From positions 1-9,824 of the forward strand of contig JBFXEO010000102.1 of NCBI GenBank assembly GCA_050180015.1: a stretch of DNA of 9,824 nucleotides, written 5' to 3'. The DNA is from JBFXEO01 sp050180015 (GTDB lineage: Bacteria; Bacteroidota; Bacteroidia; Bacteroidales; Tenuifilaceae). The notes under the pieces were generated by a model. The model worked only from the letters and a program-made list of their open reading frames with translations, ran no database searches and was not told where the DNA came from. Of the stretch, positions 5,728-9,824 are shown in pieces (the first letter of the stretch is position 1; each line of letters opens with the position of its first letter). Made by a program: the position numbers and the translations under genes.

Positions 5728-5866
5728 CATCTATTTAAATTGGTAAATAACAGGAACCTTTTATGGCGTTATTCGTTTTTTTATTGAATGATAGCACTTA
5801 CCTTGACGTTTTAAAATTTAAGGTTAATTATACGTTGGGTAAAAAGTAGGTAATTGGTAAATTCAC

Positions 5867-5874
5867 TAGTTTTA
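5867..5874 (+). promoter_or_regulatory. Probable -7 promoter element of the DUF5686 gene
   Basis: TAGTTTTA matches TAnnTTTG at all but the last fixed base. Transcription near 5879 would leave about 14 nt before the ATG at 5893, the same leader as inferred for dnaB. If correct, the in-frame TTG at 5854 lies upstream of the transcript and cannot be the start. No -33 element at normal spacing is evident. Confidence 0.35.
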
Positions 5875-5892
5875 GGGTTTCAAAATGCTGGT

Positions 5893-8562
5893 ATGACTAT
5901 ACGCACAACTCACATATACCCTCGCCTTTCAATGCTCCTGGCTTTATCCCTTTTTCCCTTGTTTTCCGTTTCTCAAACGCTACGAGGGAAAATTACCGAT
6001 GAGAACAATGAACCCATTCCCTACGCATCGGTATTCATAAGGGAGATGAAGCAGGGAACAACCTCAAATACCGATGGTGTTTTTTCCATCAACCTGCCCA
6101 AAGGCGGCTATAGCATTATATTCCGCTGCCTTGGGTTCGAAACCACCGAAAAGAAAATTGAAGTAAAATCGGATTTAAATATTTTAAACGTCACACTTGG
6201 AGTTAGGCCCTACCAAATTGCACCGGTGATAATCGGCTCAAAATCTGAAGATCCAGCGTACAGCATCGTTCGTAAAGCCATTGCCATGGCTCCCTACTAC
6301 CAAAACCAGGTGAGTGAATTCGACGCGGAAGTTTACCTAAAGGGAACCCTTAAAGTCAAAAAACTATCGTTGCTGGTAAAAAGGGCCATGCGAAAAACCG
6401 ATGAAACCATTAAGGAAGGCCAGCTGTACCTGCAGGAATCGGTCAACAGCATTCATTTTACTGCACCCAACAAATACGACCAGCAGGTAAAAATGATCCG
6501 TTCCAACTTCCCGGAATTTGACGGTAACTCCAACAATGTAATGCAATTTGTTAATGCCAGCCTGTATCAGCCACAAATTGGGGACGTAATTCTTCCCCTT
6601 TCCCCATATGCCTTAAATCACTATAGCTATAAATACGATGGATTTTCTATCCAGGAAAACAGGGTCATAAACAGAATTAAAGTTACTCCCAAAAGAAAGA
6701 GTAAGCAGCTGGTTGAAGGGTACATGTACATTGCCGATGATTACTGGAACCTACACGAGGTAGATTTCACGCTTGAATCAATAGTTGGCACAATAAGAAT
6801 AAAGCAGACATTTGGCGAAATTGAGGATGACGCATGGCTTCCCATCAGTCACAACTACGAAATCATCGGGAAGTTTATGGGTAATGAGGGCAATGCCCAC
6901 TACATATCGTCCATTAAGTACTCCAACGTTACGCTGAACAGTAACCTTAAAGCACCGGCAAAGCTACCCCGCAAACCTTCCCTTGCCGAAGCGTCAAAAC
7001 CAGTGTCAGGCAGCCAGGCTAGCCCCAGGCAGCAGGCTAGAGAAAAAAAAGATGCCGAAAAACTGGAAAAGTTAATGGGCAAAGAGGTTTTAACCAACCG
7101 GGAGATGCACGAACTCAAAAAGATTATGGACAAGCGAGCCGCCAAAGCCGATACATTGACAGAAGTACTTGAAATTGTTAATCCGGTAACCGTTACCATC
7201 GACTCATCGGCCCGCAAAGCGGACTCAACAAAGTGGAAAGAGCTTAGACCCGTAATGCTTACAACCGATGAGGTTGTAGTGGATCAAACCATTGGCAATA
7301 ATTTACAGCCGGGAAATAGCTTAACAGACAACGACTCCCTGAGAGGGCAACGGCCAAATATTCTGAAAGTTGGCCTTCTCGGCAAAAGTTGGTATAACGA
7401 AAACAAAAGACAAATCATCCGTTTTTCCGGCATACTGGGCCCCGATGAGTTTAGGTTTAATACCGTTGATGGTTTTGTAATTGCGTCAACGCTAAGCTAC
7501 CGCAGGGAGTTTTCCGATAATACCATCAGCATAAAACCTACGGCCGCTTACGCTTTCTCACGCAAAAAGCCCATGGGCACCTTATATACAAGTTTCAACT
7601 ACAGCAGCATGTTGCGGGGCGTAGTTGGTTTAAACCTGGGCTATACCAGCATGGATTTTAACCAGGAAACAGGCATAGAAAATATCGTCAACACGGTTGC
7701 ATCTCTGGGATTTGGCAGGAATTACATGAAACTATTCGAAAACAGGTTCATCGAACTCTATCACCGTATAGACCCCGTAAATGGACTTGAAATTTATACC
7801 GGTGCCACATACGCCAACCGAAAGATTCTTGAAAACAATACCGACTTCATTATCTTTCCTCAAAACCGGGACTGGTACACCTCCAACCAACCCAGAAACG
7901 AGTTAATTACCGCGGACAATTTAGCCGATAATACAGCTTTTATCGGGAGAATAAAGATAAACTATACCCCTTCGTACCATTACCGGATGCGTGGCAACCG
8001 GAAACTTATGCTTTACTCCAAGTATCCTACGTTCAAATTCCAATCACGGTTTGGCATCCCCAATATATTCAACACCGATGCCAACTTCATAAGCTGGGAG
8101 GTCTCAGCAAACCAAACGCTCAAAAGCGGCCCCAGCAATAGAATATCGTACAGCTTTGTTTATGGTGATTTTATATCCAAGAAAAAACTGTACTTCAACG
8201 ATTTTGCCCACTTCAACTCGCAAATATCTCCGGTTATAACCCGGCAGATGAGCCATACCTACCACAACATCAGCTACTACAAGCGGAGCACCGACTCCGA
8301 ATACGGCCAAATTCTGATTAGCTACAGGTCTCCGTACATTGCGCTAAAATACCTGCCATTCCTTAGCAATAAAATTTGGCTTGAAAATTTACACTTCTCG
8401 TCGTTGTTTACCCGCTACAATGAGCCGTACTACGAGTTTGGCTACTCTATCAGCCAAATTGGGGCATTGCTGAGCGTTGGCGTGTTCGCAGGGTTTGAGG
8501 GGATGGAATTTTACAGCATCAGTGTAAAGGTATCCATCCCTCTTTCGGGAATTGATTTGTAG
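5893..8562 (+). CDS. DUF5686 / CarboxypepD regulatory-like outer-membrane protein
   Basis: This is a large exported protein of 889 residues from the ATG at 5893. A Sec signal peptide covers about residues 1-28 (hydrophobic LLALSLFPLFSV, then SQ). A CarboxypepD_reg-like beta-sandwich follows at about 30-100 (LRGKITDENNEPIPYASVFI, then GFETTEKKIEV), as found at the N-terminus of SusC/TonB-linked proteins. The DUF5686 region then opens with DPAYSIVRKAIAMAP and FDAEVYLKG, its usual hallmark. A charged, Lys-rich, probably helical linker lies at about 355-425. The rest is rich in alternating aromatic/polar strands and ends in SVKVSIPLSGIDL, in keeping with an outer-membrane beta-barrel. No TonB box or plug is recognised, and the family's function is not known. 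The frame is open to a TTG at 5854, but the signal peptide and likely promoter favour 5893; ATG 5932 is the fallback. Its stop lies 6 bp from the end of convergent rsmI. Confidence 0.88.
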   Translation: MTIRTTHIYPRLSMLLALSLFPLFSVSQTLRGKITDENNEPIPYASVFIREMKQGTTSNTDGVFSINLPKGGYSIIFRCLGFETTEKKIEVKSDLNILNVTLGVRPYQIAPVIIGSKSEDPAYSIVRKAIAMAPYYQNQVSEFDAEVYLKGTLKVKKLSLLVKRAMRKTDETIKEGQLYLQESVNSIHFTAPNKYDQQVKMIRSNFPEFDGNSNNVMQFVNASLYQPQIGDVILPLSPYALNHYSYKYDGFSIQENRVINRIKVTPKRKSKQLVEGYMYIADDYWNLHEVDFTLESIVGTIRIKQTFGEIEDDAWLPISHNYEIIGKFMGNEGNAHYISSIKYSNVTLNSNLKAPAKLPRKPSLAEASKPVSGSQASPRQQAREKKDAEKLEKLMGKEVLTNREMHELKKIMDKRAAKADTLTEVLEIVNPVTVTIDSSARKADSTKWKELRPVMLTTDEVVVDQTIGNNLQPGNSLTDNDSLRGQRPNILKVGLLGKSWYNENKRQIIRFSGILGPDEFRFNTVDGFVIASTLSYRREFSDNTISIKPTAAYAFSRKKPMGTLYTSFNYSSMLRGVVGLNLGYTSMDFNQETGIENIVNTVASLGFGRNYMKLFENRFIELYHRIDPVNGLEIYTGATYANRKILENNTDFIIFPQNRDWYTSNQPRNELITADNLADNTAFIGRIKINYTPSYHYRMRGNRKLMLYSKYPTFKFQSRFGIPNIFNTDANFISWEVSANQTLKSGPSNRISYSFVYGDFISKKKLYFNDFAHFNSQISPVITRQMSHTYHNISYYKRSTDSEYGQILISYRSPYIALKYLPFLSNKIWLENLHFSSLFTRYNEPYYEFGYSISQIGALLSVGVFAGFEGMEFYSISVKVSIPLSGIDL

Positions 8563-8571
8563 CTGGAGCTA
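8560..8571. other. Palindrome holding both convergent stop codons
   Basis: TAGCTGGAGCTA is a perfect inverted repeat with a 2-nt centre. Its left end is the DUF5686 stop (TAG, 8560-8562), and its right end read on the minus strand is the rsmI stop (TAG, 8571-8569). The two genes are thus only 6 bp apart, and any terminators must overlap coding sequence. The stem is too short for a stable terminator. TCCC/GGGA near 8536-8550 is the only other pairing seen. Confidence 0.5.
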
Positions 8572-9264
8572 ATCTTCATCGGGAGTTTTAGCTTTTCCCT
8601 TACCCTCAACCACCACCACCACCTCGCCCTTAATACCTTTTGTCTCGAAATGCCGAGTAACCTCGGCAAGGGTTCCGCGTACGGTTTCCTCGTGCAGCTT
8701 GCTGATTTCGCGCGAAACGCTTACCCGCCTTTCACTCCCAAGAACCCCGGAAAGCTGCGTGAGCAACTTAACCAGCCTAAAGGGCGATTCGTAGAAAACC
8801 ATCGATCGCTCCTCCTCTTTAAGTGCCTCTATGCGCTTGTTCCTTCCTTTCTTCTGCGGTAAAAACCCCTCAAACACAAACCTATCCGATGGCAGTGCGC
8901 TAACCACAAGGGCCGGGACAAAAGCCGTAGCCCCGGGCAGGCACTCTACCTCAATTCCTCGCTCCACGCATGTACGTATAAGCAAAAAACCGGGATCGGA
9001 AATACCGGGCGTTCCGGCATCGGATATTAAGGCAATTGTTCGGCCAGCCATTATTTGTTCGGCAATAAAATCAACAGTTTGATGCTCGTTGAACTTATGG
9101 TGCGATTTAAGCGGTGTTTTAATTTGAAGGTGATTTAGCAGGTTACTGCTTGTTCGGGTATCCTCGGCAAGAATTAACGACGCCGACTTCAGCGTCTCAA
9201 TTGCCCTGAGCGTAATATCGCCAAGATTTCCTATTGGCGTTGGGACTATGTAGAGTTTTGACAT
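8569..9264 (-). CDS. rsmI: 16S rRNA (cytidine-1402-2'-O)-methyltransferase RsmI
   Basis: This SAM-dependent tetrapyrrole-methylase-fold enzyme 2'-O-methylates C1402 of 16S rRNA in the decoding centre, alongside RsmH acting on the same base. It has 231 residues. Signatures are IVPTPIGNLGDITLRA (6-21), LAEDTR (32-37), LISDAGTPGISDPG (79-92), CLPGATAF (108-115), FEGFLP (131-136), FYESPFRL (157-164) and SREISKLHEETVRG (184-197). E. coli RsmI is about 286 aa; this form ends soon after GEVVVVVEG and lacks the C-terminal extension, as seems usual in Bacteroidota. The ATG at 9262-9264 starts exactly at the conserved MSKLYIVPTPIGN, so the start is secure. No perfect TAnnTTTG lies just upstream; TAACTTTT about 45 nt before the ATG is the nearest match. 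Transcription from the gene to the right, on the same strand and 103 bp away, is possible. Confidence 0.96.
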   Translation of the reverse strand: MSKLYIVPTPIGNLGDITLRAIETLKSASLILAEDTRTSSNLLNHLQIKTPLKSHHKFNEHQTVDFIAEQIMAGRTIALISDAGTPGISDPGFLLIRTCVERGIEVECLPGATAFVPALVVSALPSDRFVFEGFLPQKKGRNKRIEALKEEERSMVFYESPFRLVKLLTQLSGVLGSERRVSVSREISKLHEETVRGTLAEVTRHFETKGIKGEVVVVVEGKGKAKTPDED

Positions 9265-9367
9265 TTTTTAGCGATTAGTCTTGATGTAGCGTTTGATTTG
9301 TTAAACGGTAAAAGTTAATGGTTAAAAGAATGCTTTCTGTAATATTTTGTAGCCTATCGCGTTTAGC
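9265..9367 (-). other. Spacer between the partial gene and rsmI
   Basis: This 103-bp gap lies between two genes on the same strand. It holds a CGTTT/AAACG pair around an 8-nt loop (9290-9307) and TAACTTTT as a possible weak -7 element for rsmI. No strong terminator is seen, so read-through from the upstream gene is possible. No short gene is evident. Confidence 0.4.
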
Positions 9368-9824
9368 TTAAATAAACTTTCTCCGTACCAAGTCGATAAA
9401 TTTTGCGGCAGATTCGTTGTCTTCCGACCACTGGAAATTATCCTGCAGGAAAATAATGGCATCATTTAAATCCGAAAAATTATTCAGCTGATTAACCGTT
9501 TCGGAGTACTTGGCGGAGTCGCCATCAAAAAGTTCTTTTATAAAAATAAACTTATCGTTTATTCCTATGGCCCTGGCCAAATCGGCAATGGGCTTGTTCT
9601 GAAGCTTTGTGGACACATCCACCCGGCCCGATTGTTCTCCCATAATTTCGTTAAGGAACTTCTGCTTCCCCTGGTATTTCTCGGCAATTATTTCCGTGTG
9701 ATTTTTATCCTGCTGCTCCCGGCCTTGATCTGCCTCCGTTATCTGGTTTACCCTTATCACTTTCTCCTTATTAACTTCCGGTTTAGCCGGTTCCGTTGTC
9801 TCTATATCGCTTTCAACAATTTCG
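9368..9824 (-). CDS. Conserved hypothetical protein, C-terminal part (5' end beyond window)
   Basis: The reading frame is open from the right edge to TAA at 9368-9370, so at least 152 codons are present and the start lies outside. A GTG at 9758-9760 could be read as a start, but 21 further open codons upstream encode a continuing acidic, Pro/Glu/Lys-rich stretch (for example ETTEPAKPEVNKEKV), so it is probably internal. Two parts are visible: a charged low-complexity linker up to about MGEQSGRVD, then a compact C-terminal domain with LARAIGINDKFIFIKELFDGD, YSETVNQLNNF and AIIFLQDNFQWSED, ending FIDLVRRKFI. I recognise this ending as one common to uncharacterised Bacteroidota proteins, where it follows a variable linker. 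No function is known to me, and no catalytic motif is visible. The missing N-terminus may carry a transmembrane or other domain. Confidence 0.8.
   Translation of the reverse strand, partial: EIVESDIETTEPAKPEVNKEKVIRVNQITEADQGREQQDKNHTEIIAEKYQGKQKFLNEIMGEQSGRVDVSTKLQNKPIADLARAIGINDKFIFIKELFDGDSAKYSETVNQLNNFSDLNDAIIFLQDNFQWSEDNESAAKFIDLVRRKFI

Larger units (their letters stand above)
5282..5853. other. Long AT-rich non-coding region between divergent genes
   Basis: No credible gene is visible on either strand in this 572-bp stretch. It contains a tandem 7-mer near the hydrolase start (5307-5320), a MITE-like inverted-repeat element (5371-5608), a palindrome ACTAAT-t-ATTAGT (5571-5583) and a hairpin TAATGAT-ttgt-ATCATTA (5710-5727). 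No clean TAnnTTTG was found for the hydrolase; the DUF5686 gene has a near match at 5867-5874. The length and lack of coding suggest inserted or decayed DNA. Confidence 0.6.

Noticed and set aside
5834..5840. GTTGGGT, matching the integron attC core GTTRRRY
   Set aside because: No partner RYYYAAC core or folded arm was found at attC-like distance upstream, and no integrase is present.
6900..7217. 105-codon minus-strand frame inside the DUF5686 gene
   Set aside because: It is antisense to the charged linker of a well-supported gene; its Ser/Leu-rich product is the usual shadow of a Lys/Glu-rich region.

Overview
The window reads as ordinary chromosomal DNA from a member of the Bacteroidota, probably Bacteroidales or a near relative. 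Three things point there. The -7 promoter element TAnnTTTG occurs in perfect form upstream of three genes at a short, consistent distance, with no recognisable Shine-Dalgarno. A DUF5686/CarboxypepD-regulatory outer-membrane protein, a family typical of Bacteroidota, is present. The short (231 aa) RsmI and the conserved hypothetical protein at the right edge also look like Bacteroidota versions. No taxon below phylum is claimed.

Layout, left to right. 1-168 is the upstream region of dnaB. dnaB (169-1710, +) is the replicative helicase. Converging on it is a YjjG-type HAD nucleotidase (1784-2497, -). A 322-bp divergent promoter region (2498-2819) separates the HAD gene from a minimal DEAD-box RNA helicase (2820-3953, +), which starts at TTG. 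Next comes a variable-looking segment (about 3954-5853). It holds a GC-rich, hairpin-rich spacer with a REP-like motif, an AT-rich gene for a lipoprotein serine hydrolase of the beta-lactamase/NylB class (4184-5281, -), and a 572-bp AT-rich non-coding stretch. Inside that stretch are two facing inverted repeats and a nested direct repeat, about 238 bp in all, resembling a MITE or a decayed IS. After it come the large DUF5686 outer-membrane protein (5893-8562, +), rsmI (8569-9264, -) converging on it with a 6-bp gap, and the C-terminal part of a conserved hypothetical protein (9368 to the right edge, -).

The genes do not form one pathway. dnaB (replication), the DEAD-box helicase (RNA remodelling), rsmI (16S rRNA methylation) and the nucleotidase (nucleotide clean-up) are housekeeping genes. 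The DUF5686 protein and the lipoprotein hydrolase act in the cell envelope. Almost every gene is its own transcription unit; only rsmI and the partial gene upstream of it lie on the same strand in a row. I saw no tRNA, rRNA, CRISPR array, phage gene or transposase, and no convincing new multi-gene system. The most interesting parts are non-coding: the MITE-like element, the GC-rich hairpin segment, and two start-codon decisions settled by promoter position or stop codons.
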